Shown piece by piece: positions 1-9,325 of a DNA stretch of 64,000 nt (its first letter is position 1; every line of letters starts with the position of its first letter). The notes beneath the pieces are model-generated. The model worked only from the letters and a program-made list of their open reading frames with translations, was not told where the DNA came from and made no database searches. The translations under genes and the position numbers were made by a program. This DNA is from Muricauda sp. SCSIO 64092 (lineage in GTDB: Bacteria; Bacteroidota; Bacteroidia; Flavobacteriales; Flavobacteriaceae): NCBI RefSeq assembly GCF_023016285.1, contig NZ_CP095413.1, positions 4,726,501-4,790,500 on the forward strand, written 5' to 3'.

Positions 1-1
1 C

Positions 2-463
2 GATGCCCTATTGATTACACCCAAGGATCAGACCAATGCCCTGCTTATTATCCCGGAACGTACAAGAACGGAGGGTTTCTCAATAGACGGACACCCATTT
101 ATTAAAGTGGATAAAAATGTTGAAGGATTTTCAGGGGCGTTGGGATTCTGTGAGATTGTTTTTAAAAAAGGGACGTCCATGCTTCTTAAGAAGTATCGGA
201 AGGTGAAGGTGGATAAACGGGAAACCAGAACAGTATACCAGGAGTTCGAACAAAAGGTCAACTTTTTTGTATGGCATGCCAATACATTTTATCCGGTGGA
301 TTCCAGAAGGGAATGGATGTTGGCTTTCCCTAACCACAAGGAGACCATTAAAAACTACCACAAGGCATATGGCGCATTGAGAAGAAAGGATATTGATGCC
401 TTTACGGCCATGGCTTTCGATCACTTGTTTCCGTTGGAACAGGACCAAAACACCACTTTTTGA
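2..463 (+). CDS. Uncharacterised protein, C-terminal part (5' end outside window)
   Basis: The reading frame is open from the first complete codon of the window, so the true start lies upstream; a TTG at position 11 is only an internal candidate. The visible 153 residues are soluble, basic and rich in K/R/E, with a stretch around residues 60-110 that reads like a compact alpha/beta fold, and no signal peptide or membrane segment can be seen in this part. The stop codon lies 2 bases before the ATG of the TonB-dependent receptor that follows, so the two are probably co-transcribed. I do not recognise the family. Position immediately upstream of a TonB receptor/DUF4249 cluster suggests a role in the same system, but that is inference only. 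Confidence 0.7.
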   Translation, partial: DALLITPKDQTNALLIIPERTRTEGFSIDGHPFIKVDKNVEGFSGALGFCEIVFKKGTSMLLKKYRKVKVDKRETRTVYQEFEQKVNFFVWHANTFYPVDSRREWMLAFPNHKETIKNYHKAYGALRRKDIDAFTAMAFDHLFPLEQDQNTTF

Positions 464-465
464 CC

Positions 466-3234
466 ATGGGAAATCGCATAGTAGTGTATTTGATGTTGAT
501 ATGGGGTCTTTACACCAGCGCCCAACAAAACACGGACCCGATTTCGATAACTTTTAATGATGTAACACGGGTAGGTGTTTTGGAGCAATTGGAAGACCTC
601 ACGGAATATGAGTTCTTTTATATTCCGGAATGGTTCAACGATGAACTCATTACGGGCGATTACCAGGAGGTATCCATAGAATTCCTGTTGGGGGCTATTT
701 TTGAAGGCGGGAATATCAATTATTTTTTGATTGGGGATCAAAAGGTTGTGCTTACCCAAAACAACAGTATTTATGACCAATTGCCCCAAGGTTTTTTTGG
801 AAGGAAAGAAAAAACGGCAATTACGGGGACCGCAGTGGAAAAAGAAACATCCCCGGTTTTTTACGATGATTTCATCTCCAACGAAAGGAAAAGGGTAGAG
901 ACCCATAGGATTGGAAAGGAGAATACGGATAACATTCGGGAAAACTATACATTATCCGGTTTTGTCAAAAGAATGGAAACGGGTGAACCCATCTCCAATT
1001 TGGCCGTAGTGGTAAAGAACCAAAATCGGGGTACCGTAACCGATAATGAGGGTTTCTACGAAATTGATTTAGTGGCCGGTGTCAATATGCTTCAAATCAA
1101 AGCCCTTGGCATTGAAAATGTTGAGAAGCGCATTATCATGTACAACGATGGTACGCTCAATATGGAACTCAGAGAAAGTCTGCAACGACTGGATGAAGTA
1201 ACGGTGACGGCGGAAGCCAATAAAAACGTAACGGATACCAGTACGGGCACTGAAGAAATTGATGTTGAAGCGTCAAAGAACATACCTCTGGTCCTAGGGG
1301 AAAGGGATGTACTGAAAGTTGCCACTTCCCTACCAGGAATTTCCACGGCAGGGGAGGGTGCGATAGGTTTTAACGTAAGGGGAGGGAACGCCGACCAGAA
1401 CCTCATACTTTTTGATCAGGCCGTGATATACAACCCACAACACTTTTTCGGCATTTTTTCGGCCTTGAATCCATTCGCCATTGGTGAGCTTAATATCAAT
1501 AAGGGCAATATCCCCGCAGAATACGGAGGAAGGCTTTCTTCGGTATTCGACATCAAAACAAAAAATGGAAATACCGAAGAATTTGCTGGAGAGGCCTCAA
1601 TTGGTCCAGTAACCGGTAATCTGTTATTGGAAGTTCCCGTGGTAAAGGAAAAGTCCTCACTTTTAGTAGGAGGCAGGGGAGCTTACGCCAATTGGATTTT
1701 AAGGTCATTGGATGACGAGTCATTGAACAACAGTGAGGCTTCCTTCTATGATGTCATGGCCAGCTATAGGCACCAATTTAATGAAAAAAATAGCCTTAAG
1801 GCCACGGCATATTACAGTAGGGATGATTTCAGTATCTCTTCCGACTCCCTATACATCTATTCCAACAGGCTCGTCTCTTTGGCATGGAATCGTCAATTCA
1901 GTGAGAAAACCACAGGGAACCTTACATTGACCAACAGTGAATACGGGTTCAACATTGAGTTTGACAGCGATTCCGATGATGATTTTGACTTAGGATATGC
2001 AATCATGGAAACCACGGCAAAGCTAAATATGAACTACTTGTATAGTCAAAAATTTAGACTCAACTACGGACTGGAGGGTAAACTATACAATGTATCACCT
2101 GGGAGCATTGAGCCTTTGGGCGACGGTTCCATTGTAGAACCTTTGGATATTGATGAGGAAAGGGCTTTGGAATCTGCTGTGTTCCTATCAGGGAACTATG
2201 ATGTTACGGATAAGCTTTCCATAGATGCAGGTATCCGATATTCCTTTTATGCGGCATTGGGAGAAGCATCCCAACGGGTATTTGCCGAAGGGAACCCTAG
2301 AAATGAAGGGACCGTGATAGATACGTTGAACTTTGATAGGAATGCAGTTATCGAAACCTACGGTGGTCCGGAGTTTCGTTTTGGGGCAAGATACTTACTG
2401 ACACCGGATTTTTCGGTGAAGGCCAGTTACAACAATATGATCCAATATATCCATAGGTTAACCAATAATACGACCGTTTCACCCATAGATACCTGGAAAC
2501 TTTCGGATCTGAACATAAGCCCGCAACGTGGAAGGCAATTTTCCCTGGGATTCTATAAAAATTTTGATCGCAACACCTATGAGTTAAGCCTTGAAGGGTA
2601 TTATAAAAGGAGTAATGACATTTTGGATTTTAAAACCGGGGCGCAACTTCTCCTAAATGAGAATATTGCAACGGAAGTTGTACAGGGAAAAGGGAAATCC
2701 TACGGAATTGAATTTCTGGTACGTAAAAACAGTGGAAAATTGAATGGATGGTTAGGGTACACCTATTCCCGTTCATTCATCCAATTTGACAGCCCTTTTT
2801 CGGAGGAACGAATCAATAATGGCGATTTTTTCCCCTCTAATTTTGACCGCCCGCACGACCTTAGTTTGGTAGCGAACTACAAGCTAACAAAGAGGTTTAG
2901 CCTTTCCACAAATTTTGTCTACCAAACCGGAAGGCCCGTAACCGTTCCGGTCGGTAATTTCAACTTTAATGACGCCGAATTTTCCTTGTTCAGCGACCGC
3001 AATAGCTTTAGGATCCCTGACTTTTACAGGCTTGATATTGGTCTTAATATCGAAGGAAACCATAAGATCAAAAAATTTGCCCATAGTTTTTGGACCATTT
3101 CTGTATATAACGTCCTGGGAAGAAACAACCCCTTCTCGGTCTTTTTTGTAACGGATGATGGTCAGGTCCAGGCGGTTAAAAGCTCTATTTTCACCATACC
3201 CGTACCGGCAATAACCTATAATTTCAGATTTTAA
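466..3234 (+). CDS. TonB-dependent receptor with STN and carboxypeptidase-regulatory-like domains
   Basis: An outer-membrane TonB-gated transporter of 922 residues; the substrate is not evident. The start at ATG 466 (rather than an in-frame TTG at 460) gives a clean signal peptide ending in ...YTSAQQ. Domains in order: an STN-like short N-terminal domain (about residues 25-95), a carboxypeptidase-D-regulatory-like beta domain beginning YTLSGFVKR (about 160-240), a plug containing GFNVRGGNADQNLILFD and NKGNIPAEYGGRLSS (about 275-370), then a beta-barrel ending in ...AITYNFRF, a typical aromatic C-terminus. An STN domain often marks receptors that also signal through an anti-sigma factor, but none is visible here. 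The gene is followed after 3 bases by a DUF4249 lipoprotein, the usual partner of this receptor type in Bacteroidota. Confidence 0.9.
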   Translation: MGNRIVVYLMLIWGLYTSAQQNTDPISITFNDVTRVGVLEQLEDLTEYEFFYIPEWFNDELITGDYQEVSIEFLLGAIFEGGNINYFLIGDQKVVLTQNNSIYDQLPQGFFGRKEKTAITGTAVEKETSPVFYDDFISNERKRVETHRIGKENTDNIRENYTLSGFVKRMETGEPISNLAVVVKNQNRGTVTDNEGFYEIDLVAGVNMLQIKALGIENVEKRIIMYNDGTLNMELRESLQRLDEVTVTAEANKNVTDTSTGTEEIDVEASKNIPLVLGERDVLKVATSLPGISTAGEGAIGFNVRGGNADQNLILFDQAVIYNPQHFFGIFSALNPFAIGELNINKGNIPAEYGGRLSSVFDIKTKNGNTEEFAGEASIGPVTGNLLLEVPVVKEKSSLLVGGRGAYANWILRSLDDESLNNSEASFYDVMASYRHQFNEKNSLKATAYYSRDDFSISSDSLYIYSNRLVSLAWNRQFSEKTTGNLTLTNSEYGFNIEFDSDSDDDFDLGYAIMETTAKLNMNYLYSQKFRLNYGLEGKLYNVSPGSIEPLGDGSIVEPLDIDEERALESAVFLSGNYDVTDKLSIDAGIRYSFYAALGEASQRVFAEGNPRNEGTVIDTLNFDRNAVIETYGGPEFRFGARYLLTPDFSVKASYNNMIQYIHRLTNNTTVSPIDTWKLSDLNISPQRGRQFSLGFYKNFDRNTYELSLEGYYKRSNDILDFKTGAQLLLNENIATEVVQGKGKSYGIEFLVRKNSGKLNGWLGYTYSRSFIQFDSPFSEERINNGDFFPSNFDRPHDLSLVANYKLTKRFSLSTNFVYQTGRPVTVPVGNFNFNDAEFSLFSDRNSFRIPDFYRLDIGLNIEGNHKIKKFAHSFWTISVYNVLGRNNPFSVFFVTDDGQVQAVKSSIFTIPVPAITYNFRF

Positions 3235-3237
3235 GGG

Positions 3238-4422
3238 ATGGAGGCATTGGTAGGATATATGGATAATAGTTTAACGATTGCAAGTATTCTCCTGTTGACC
3301 TACAGTTGCACGGAGCCTTTTGAATTTGAGGCAGAAGGGTTTGAAAATGTCTTAATAATTGATGCAAGTATAACGGATGAGGTAAAGACACAAGAGGTGT
3401 TTTTGTCCCGTTCGTTCGTCTCGAATGAAACCGCTGTTCAAGAAAGTGGCGCCATAGTGAGCATTAGGGATGATAGTGGGGCCGAATATCAGTTCCAGGA
3501 AGCAGAACCGGGTCTGTATAGGTCCACTGTCGATTTCGGAGCCGTAGAAGGGCGGGATTATAGCCTGCAGGTGAGGACGAATGATGGGGATGCGTATTCT
3601 TCCACTATGGAGACACTTCCCCCCAAAGCGGAGATAAATAGACTTGAAGTGGTAAGAACCACCAATGAGAGGGGTATTGATGGTGTGGCGATATTGGCCA
3701 ACGCTATGGGTCCGGGAGGAGAGGTCGGGTATTATAGATATGAGTATGAAGAGACCTACAGAATAGTTTCGCCTTTTATAACATTTGCGGAGTTGGTGGT
3801 CGTTTCCGAAGAACCACCCCTCCTTGAACTCAGTCCAATAGATCGGGAACAACGTATTTGCTACAATACAGAGGTATCAAATGTGATTGCGATAACCGAT
3901 ACGGAAGGTTTTTCGGAAAATAGGGTGAGTGATTTTCAAGTGAGGTTTATTCCACAAGACGACGAAATAATAGCGAGCAGGTACAGTATTTTGGTCAGAC
4001 AGTATACGCAATCTAGGGAAGCGCATGTCTTTTATGAAACCTTGCAGGAATTTTCGGGTATTGAAAACCTGTTTACCCAAACCCAGCCTGGCTTTATCAA
4101 TGGTAATATAAGCCCGGACAATGATTCTGGGGAAAGGGTATTGGGCTTTTTTGAGGTGACCTCGGTCACTTCAGAAAGGGTGTTCTTCAGTTTTGAGGAT
4201 ATTTTTCCCAATGAGGTTCCCTTCTCTCCCTTTTGTGAAATAAGGACCATAGATTCCAGGGATCCCTCCCTGTTCAATCTCATTACATCCAACAGGTGGA
4301 GATTTCTATCGATACTTCCCACGGACTCGGATGTCATACTGATATATGAAATTGCACCCGCCCGTTGTGTGGATTGCAGCGTGTTCAATACAACCGTTGA
4401 ACCTGATTTTTGGGAAGATTAA
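3238..4422 (+). CDS. DUF4249 family lipoprotein, copy 1
   Basis: Surface or periplasmic lipoprotein of 394 residues of the DUF4249 family, which accompanies TonB-dependent receptors in Bacteroidota; its biochemical role is unknown. The N-terminus is a lipoprotein signal with a lipobox ending TYSC followed by TEPFEFEAEGFENVLII, a family hallmark. An alternative ATG at 3259 would still leave a signal peptide. The body is predicted beta-rich, with the conserved ITDEVKTQEVFLSRSF segment near the start. It lies 3 bases behind the receptor and is followed by a close paralogue. The C-terminus carries CVDCSVF, also conserved in the second copy. Confidence 0.85.
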   Translation: MEALVGYMDNSLTIASILLLTYSCTEPFEFEAEGFENVLIIDASITDEVKTQEVFLSRSFVSNETAVQESGAIVSIRDDSGAEYQFQEAEPGLYRSTVDFGAVEGRDYSLQVRTNDGDAYSSTMETLPPKAEINRLEVVRTTNERGIDGVAILANAMGPGGEVGYYRYEYEETYRIVSPFITFAELVVVSEEPPLLELSPIDREQRICYNTEVSNVIAITDTEGFSENRVSDFQVRFIPQDDEIIASRYSILVRQYTQSREAHVFYETLQEFSGIENLFTQTQPGFINGNISPDNDSGERVLGFFEVTSVTSERVFFSFEDIFPNEVPFSPFCEIRTIDSRDPSLFNLITSNRWRFLSILPTDSDVILIYEIAPARCVDCSVFNTTVEPDFWED

Positions 4423-4500
4423 TTTTTACGATGTTGAGAAATCCCATAGCCATATCATTTGTTTTTCCAGTGTGCTGGGGCAGACGGTCTTCTTTAGGGG
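4423..4500 (+). pseudogene. Duplicated stub of the downstream MG2-like gene's signal peptide
   Basis: The bases after the stop of the first DUF4249 gene, from ATG 4431, encode MLRNPIAISFVFPVCWG. This aligns with MLKNRIIVWVAFLFCCSNYG, the beginning of the gene at 5729, and both follow the same DUF4249 C-terminus (PDFWED) and stop in the same spacing. It looks like the left-over 5' end of the MG2-like gene, copied together with the DUF4249 gene when the tandem pair was made. It remains in frame with the second DUF4249 gene, which can mislead start prediction. Confidence 0.6.
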
Positions 4501-4532
4501 GTTATAAGGATTACAGCCGTAAAGTCGACGGG

Positions 4533-5720
4533 TTGCCTTTTGAAAGGTATTGTAAAAGTGGTCTGACCATTTTGGGTATGCTCTTGATCGTCCTCAGCTG
4601 TACGGAGCCCTTTGAATTTAACGCGGAAGAGTTTGAAAATGTTTTAATAGTTGAAGCGGGTATAACGGACGAGATGAAGACACAGGAGGTGTTTTTGTCC
4701 CGTTCGTTTGTCGCGGACGAAGAAGTGGTTCAGGAGCGTGGTGCCACGGTAAGTATTATGGATGACGTGGGGGTTGCATATCAGTTTCAAGAAGCAGAAC
4801 CGGGTCTGTACAGATCCACAATTGATTTTGGAGCTGTGGAGGGTCGTGAATATAGGTTACAGGTTGGTACGGCTGATGGTGCTTCCTATTCTTCCACCGT
4901 GGTGACACTTCCTTCCAAAGCGGAAATCGGAGAGCTCCGGGCAGTGAGGACCACCAATGAAAGGGGTATTGATGGTGTGGCCATATTGATCAATAGTATT
5001 GGTCAGGATGATGGTGCTGGATTTTACAGATATGAATATGAAGAGACTTATAGGATACAATCCGCTTTGGTGGGATTTGAGCGATTAATAGTGGCCTCGG
5101 AAGACCCACCAACGCTTGAACTGGTTTGGAATGATAGAAATGAGCATTTTTGTTACAATGGACAGACCTCCAATACAATTTCCATAACGGATACGGAAGG
5201 TTTTTCGGAAAACAGGGTAAGTGATTTTCAAGTGCGGTTTATTGATAGAAGGGACAGGATAGTCGCGAGCAGATACAGCATTTTGGTGAAACAGTTCAAG
5301 CAATCAAGGGAAGCACATGTTTTTTATGAAACCTTACAGGAATTTTCGGGTATTGAGAGTTTGTTCACGCAGACGCAACCTGGTTTTATCAATGGCAATA
5401 TAAGCTCCGACAATAATCCCGAAAACAGGGTATTGGGCTTTTTTGAGGCGACAGCAGTGACCTCCAAAAGAATTTTCTTCGATTTTAATGACATTTTTAC
5501 GGAAGAAGATCCGGGAACTCTTATTTCCGAATGCGAAGAAACACGGAGCATTAGATTGTTTGACCCTGGACTGTTTGCCTTGATAACATCGGGCAATTGG
5601 AGATTTTTGTCCACAGATCCCTTGGATGAGACTCAGACAACCTACTTATTGGTAAAAACGCGATGCGTGGACTGTACTGTGTTTGGCACAAATGTTAGAC
5701 CGGATTTTTGGGAAGATTAG
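4533..5720 (+). CDS. DUF4249 family lipoprotein, copy 2
   Basis: Paralogue of the preceding gene, sharing long nearly identical stretches such as TDTEGFSENRVSDFQVRFI and FVFYETLQEFSGIE-like segments, with divergence mainly in the middle and at the extreme C-terminus. I place the start at TTG 4533: it gives LPFERYCKSGLTILGMLLIVLSC as a lipoprotein signal that aligns position by position with the signal of copy 1, and gives 395 residues against 394. In-frame ATGs at 4431 and 4578 are alternatives; the first would add a leader derived from a duplicated gene stub and the second would shorten the signal peptide. The lipobox is VLSC followed by TEPFEFNAEEFENVLIVEA. Like copy 1 it ends in CVDCTVFGT...PDFWED. 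Function unknown, but the pairing with the TonB receptor suggests a substrate-handling surface lipoprotein. Confidence 0.8.
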   Translation: MPFERYCKSGLTILGMLLIVLSCTEPFEFNAEEFENVLIVEAGITDEMKTQEVFLSRSFVADEEVVQERGATVSIMDDVGVAYQFQEAEPGLYRSTIDFGAVEGREYRLQVGTADGASYSSTVVTLPSKAEIGELRAVRTTNERGIDGVAILINSIGQDDGAGFYRYEYEETYRIQSALVGFERLIVASEDPPTLELVWNDRNEHFCYNGQTSNTISITDTEGFSENRVSDFQVRFIDRRDRIVASRYSILVKQFKQSREAHVFYETLQEFSGIESLFTQTQPGFINGNISSDNNPENRVLGFFEATAVTSKRIFFDFNDIFTEEDPGTLISECEETRSIRLFDPGLFALITSGNWRFLSTDPLDETQTTYLLVKTRCVDCTVFGTNVRPDFWED

Positions 5721-5728
5721 TTTTGGAT

Positions 5729-7507
5729 ATGTTGAAAAATAGAATAATTGTATGGGTAGCTTTTCTGTTTTGCTGTAGTAACTACGGACAATATGAAGCA
5801 CATAGTGACGATACCTCAATGTATTCCCAAATAGGGAAAGAGGGTGTTTTTATCCATTATAATGCTTCCTTACTTTTTGTAGGGGAGTATTTGTACTACA
5901 GTGTGTATTGCCAAAACAAGAAAACCGGTAAAGCCAGTGATATCAGTAAAATAGCCTATGTGGAACTGATAGGGGAGAAGGGTACGGTGATATTTAGACA
6001 GAAGATAGGTTTGGAGAATGGAAGTGGTCAAGGGGATTTCTTCATCCCTGTATCCGTGCCCTCTGGCAACTATAAGCTTATTGGATACACACAATGGATG
6101 ATGAATTGGGGTGAAGCATCCTTTTTCCAGGGCGATGTAAGCATTCTCAATCCGTATACCAATGTACAAAAGCCTTTTCTTGCCGATCAGGATGCCAGTG
6201 GAGCAACCGAAAATACCCCATCAACACATTTGGAAGGGGAACGGAAAAGTAAATCCGTATCAAGTAACAATGGCAAAATAGAATTGGAGCTGGTTGGGGA
6301 GACCCTGTCAAAAAGGGAAAAGGTCACGATGGTTTTGCGAAGTATGGACGATGAAGCCTCCTTTGGCCGTTTTTCAATTTCCGTAAGGAGATATGATAGT
6401 CTTTATCACCTTGAAAGGGCAAACTCCATAGGCTTTAAAGAAGAACTTGATCGAGGCTCCCAGGAAGTATTGTCCCCAAAAAATATCCTACCGGAAATGA
6501 GGGGAGATCTGTTATCCGGAACCATCAGTACGGACAAACCACTTTTATCACTGGTCGATCAGAAGGTTTTGTTTTCGATGGCCGGAGAGGAATACGATTT
6601 AAAAGTGTTGACCACCAATGAAAAAGGTGATTTTAGCTTCTCCTTGAAGAATCAATACACAAGTGATACCGCTGTATTTCAGGTTTTGGGACATGAGCGG
6701 GAAAACTATACGATAACGCTAAAAGAGAAATTGTATCCGGACTACAGCCATTTCACGTTCAAAAAGTTCGCGTTGCACCCAAAAATGGAAAAAGTGATTT
6801 TGGAGCGGAGTATTCATAATCAAGTTGAAAATGCCTATTTCAGTGCAAAGCCGGATACGGTCAAAACAGCTAAAAAAGGTATTCCTTTTTATGGAACAAA
6901 TGCCACGGCATACCACCTGGACGACTATACAAGATTTCCAACATTCAAGGAAACCATAGTGGAAATCGTAAGTAATATTTGGGTCACCAAGGACAAATCC
7001 GGGGAGCCTACCTTAAGGATGGGTGCCAAAAATTCCAGTTCCTATGACATTGGATACCCACCCCTTGTTATTGTTGATGGGCATGTACTCCAAGATTTTG
7101 AAAAGCTAATTCAATACGATGCCAGAAACATAAAGACCATAAGTATAACAAAAGACCTCTACATGATTGGGGGGCGAATATTTCAGGGTATCCTCGATGT
7201 GGAAACCTTTGAAAACAATGATCGAATGGTACATGCCCCATATGTACAGGAGGTAACCCTGTTAAAACCCTTGCCCAATAAAAACTATTTTAAACAGGTG
7301 TATACATCAGAAAATAGGCCGGGTTTAAAAAAGATACCGGATTATAGGCATCAGTTGCTATGGCTTCCAAAAATTGAGCTGGAGACCGCGATGGAAACCG
7401 TTGAACTTTTTACCTCTGATGTATCCGGCACTTATGAAGTAACATTGGAAGGATTTACCTTTTTAGGGGAGCCGGTTTCCATCAAAAAGCAGTTTAGGGT
7501 AAAATAG
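5729..7507 (+). CDS. Secreted MG2 (macroglobulin)-like protein with plug-like segment
   Basis: A 592-residue exported protein. ATG 5729 gives a signal peptide (MLKNRIIVWVAFLFCCSNYGQ). Residues about 35-140 (FIHYNASLLFVGEYLYYSVYC...SGNYKLIGYTQWMMNWG) read as an MG2/bacterial alpha-2-macroglobulin-like beta-sandwich. A later segment, PPLVIVDGHVLQDFEKLIQYDARNIKTISI (quoted in two parts: PPLVIVDGHV and NIKTISITKD), resembles the plug of TonB receptors, yet no beta-barrel follows. Proteins of this kind are commonly found behind TonB receptor/DUF4249 genes in Bacteroidota. It ends the cluster and probably acts at the outer membrane with the receptor. The family assignment rests on sequence character alone. 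Confidence 0.7.
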   Translation: MLKNRIIVWVAFLFCCSNYGQYEAHSDDTSMYSQIGKEGVFIHYNASLLFVGEYLYYSVYCQNKKTGKASDISKIAYVELIGEKGTVIFRQKIGLENGSGQGDFFIPVSVPSGNYKLIGYTQWMMNWGEASFFQGDVSILNPYTNVQKPFLADQDASGATENTPSTHLEGERKSKSVSSNNGKIELELVGETLSKREKVTMVLRSMDDEASFGRFSISVRRYDSLYHLERANSIGFKEELDRGSQEVLSPKNILPEMRGDLLSGTISTDKPLLSLVDQKVLFSMAGEEYDLKVLTTNEKGDFSFSLKNQYTSDTAVFQVLGHERENYTITLKEKLYPDYSHFTFKKFALHPKMEKVILERSIHNQVENAYFSAKPDTVKTAKKGIPFYGTNATAYHLDDYTRFPTFKETIVEIVSNIWVTKDKSGEPTLRMGAKNSSSYDIGYPPLVIVDGHVLQDFEKLIQYDARNIKTISITKDLYMIGGRIFQGILDVETFENNDRMVHAPYVQEVTLLKPLPNKNYFKQVYTSENRPGLKKIPDYRHQLLWLPKIELETAMETVELFTSDVSGTYEVTLEGFTFLGEPVSIKKQFRVK

Positions 7508-7560
7508 GCCGAAGTCCCAAAAAGTGACCAAACTGGAACGGGGCATCACAGGTAAATGGA

Positions 7561-7648
7561 ATTCCTTTTCCTTTTTTCACCTTTCGACCAAACTGGATTT
7601 GAAGTGGTCTTTTTTCCGTTCCATTTCCAAAATAGGAATGGTAGGCAA
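7561..7648 (-). pseudogene. Remnant of the 3' end of an rsgA-like gene
   Basis: Read on the minus strand this stretch gives LEMERKKDHFKSSLVER, a stop, then KKEKE. The intact rsgA at 36.4-37.5 kb ends LKMEREKDHFESTLAERR followed by KKEKD. At DNA level roughly 60 of the central 71 bases agree with positions 36480-36550. The stop (TGA at 7579-7577) replaces an Arg codon, and an extra A near 7630 breaks the frame on the upstream side. No rsgA start or GTPase region exists here, so this is a decayed fragment. It has the same orientation as the intact gene. Confidence 0.75.
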
Positions 7649-7766
7649 TGAAATATCAGCTGGTGGGTTGATATTTTTCTTTTTTTAAAAAAGTTGCATG
7701 CCAGTAGGTCTACTACCAACATGCAACTAAAGCTAACCCTAATTTATTGAAATCAAGACGGGTCCA

Positions 7767-9317
7767 TTATCTAAATCCATTATTGGTTGGATCCGATTCA
7801 AGAAGATTTGGGTTTATGATGATTTGTTCTTGCGGTACAGGATACTTGACATTTCTCGCCTGCACATTTGCCGCTGCATTATTGAATGATAGGTATTCGG
7901 TATTTTGGACAGTCTCCACTAAAATTCCCCAGCGGATCAGGTCGAGCTTTCGATGACCTTCGGCGGCCAACTCAAACTTACGTTCGTCACGAATGGCCAT
8001 TCGCAATTCGTTTTGGTTCATCCCGCTATACGGTCGATTGGGTTCAAAAGCCCTTTCCCGCACGGCATTGATATAAGAATAAGCTCCGCCCGGACCATTT
8101 AATTCATTTTCCGCTTCAGCCGCCATCAAATACACATCGGCGAGGCGAAAAACTACTGCATTGTCATGGTGGTTTTGACGTCTGGATTCCAACTGGTCCA
8201 GGTTCCAACTCTTTTTGAAGTATGGGAAATTCAAATCAAAGCCCAAATGCTGTTGGGTAATGGTAACATCATATCTTAAATCTCCATCTTGCCAGTTGGC
8301 CTGGTCTGCAAAGCTCTGCACTGGGATGGCCAATCCAAATCCGGTCATGTCCTGGTCCAATTCTGCCATTGCTGCCTGAAGCAATTCGAACCTTCTGGGT
8401 GTACCAGGGCCGCCAGGTCTATTACCACGTCGTGTGGGTTCATCACGAATGCGGGGATTGAAGAAAGAGGTAAAGCGCGAACTTCTATCATCAGCCTTGT
8501 AATCAATTAAAAACAGTTGCTCATCATTGTAGGCATTATCAGGATCCAACTGATCAAAAACATCGGCAAAATTATCAAGTAACCTATGTGGAGAGTTGTT
8601 GATTACAAAATCGCATTCTTCCTTGACCTGCGACCACTCTTCGTCCAACATATGGAACTTTGCCTTTAATGTTGCCGCGGCGTATCTGGTTGCCCGGCTC
8701 ACATTTTCCGGATAACTTTCAGGAAGCAAAGCAATGGCCCTTTCAAGGTCAGCCTTCATATCGGCCTTTATCTGTGCCTCGTCAAAACGGCCCAGTTCAC
8801 CGGCTTCTATGGGATTCATCAACTCTCTAATGTACGGTACATCGCCCCAAATATTGGTCAAATGATAATAGGCCAGGGCCCTGAGAAAAAGAAGTTCGCC
8901 CACCGCTAAATTTCGAGCATCTTCAGGTAGGTTTTCATTGCCCTCGATCCTGGTCAGGAATTCTACTGTGGCGTTCACCACTTCATAGCAGTCCTCCCAG
9001 ACGTTATTGAGGTCACTTACTCCTTCACCGTAAGAATAACTGGATTGATCACTGGTTGCTCCCGCGTTCCTGCTGGACTCCAGAATATCGGATCCATAAT
9101 GATAAAAATCATTTATACCGGGCCAATTATACATACCCTGTCTTCCTAGGATGGAATAGGCACCGTTCACGGCCAATTGGGCTTCGTCGGCTGTGTTGAA
9201 AAAATTACTGGGAGTTACCTCGTCCCTGAGGTCTTCTTCAAGAAAATCGTCGCAGCCATAAAAGACTACTGTTCCTATTATCAACAAAAAAGTGAGTTTA
9301 TATATATTTTTCATCAT
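7767..9317 (-). CDS. SusD/RagB-family glycan-binding lipoprotein
   Basis: Outer-membrane lipoprotein of 516 residues that sits as a lid on its SusC partner and binds glycan at the cell surface. The signal peptide (MMKNIYKLTFLLIIGTVVFYGC) ends in a lipobox with the acylated Cys at about residue 22, followed by DDFLEEDL, typical of SusD. The TPR-like alpha-helical SusD fold shows in segments such as LAVNGAYSILG and FLRALAYYHLTNIWGDVPY. The C-terminal motif RDERKFELAAEGHRKLDLIRWG is the family signature (quoted here as RDERKFELAAEGHRKLD plus LIRWG). It starts 8 bases downstream of susC on the same strand, the usual pairing. The Bacteroidota promoter seen upstream of susC probably serves both. 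Confidence 0.95.
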   Translation of the reverse strand: MMKNIYKLTFLLIIGTVVFYGCDDFLEEDLRDEVTPSNFFNTADEAQLAVNGAYSILGRQGMYNWPGINDFYHYGSDILESSRNAGATSDQSSYSYGEGVSDLNNVWEDCYEVVNATVEFLTRIEGNENLPEDARNLAVGELLFLRALAYYHLTNIWGDVPYIRELMNPIEAGELGRFDEAQIKADMKADLERAIALLPESYPENVSRATRYAAATLKAKFHMLDEEWSQVKEECDFVINNSPHRLLDNFADVFDQLDPDNAYNDEQLFLIDYKADDRSSRFTSFFNPRIRDEPTRRGNRPGGPGTPRRFELLQAAMAELDQDMTGFGLAIPVQSFADQANWQDGDLRYDVTITQQHLGFDLNFPYFKKSWNLDQLESRRQNHHDNAVVFRLADVYLMAAEAENELNGPGGAYSYINAVRERAFEPNRPYSGMNQNELRMAIRDERKFELAAEGHRKLDLIRWGILVETVQNTEYLSFNNAAANVQARNVKYPVPQEQIIINPNLLESDPTNNGFR

Positions 9318-9325
9318 CAGTTTTT

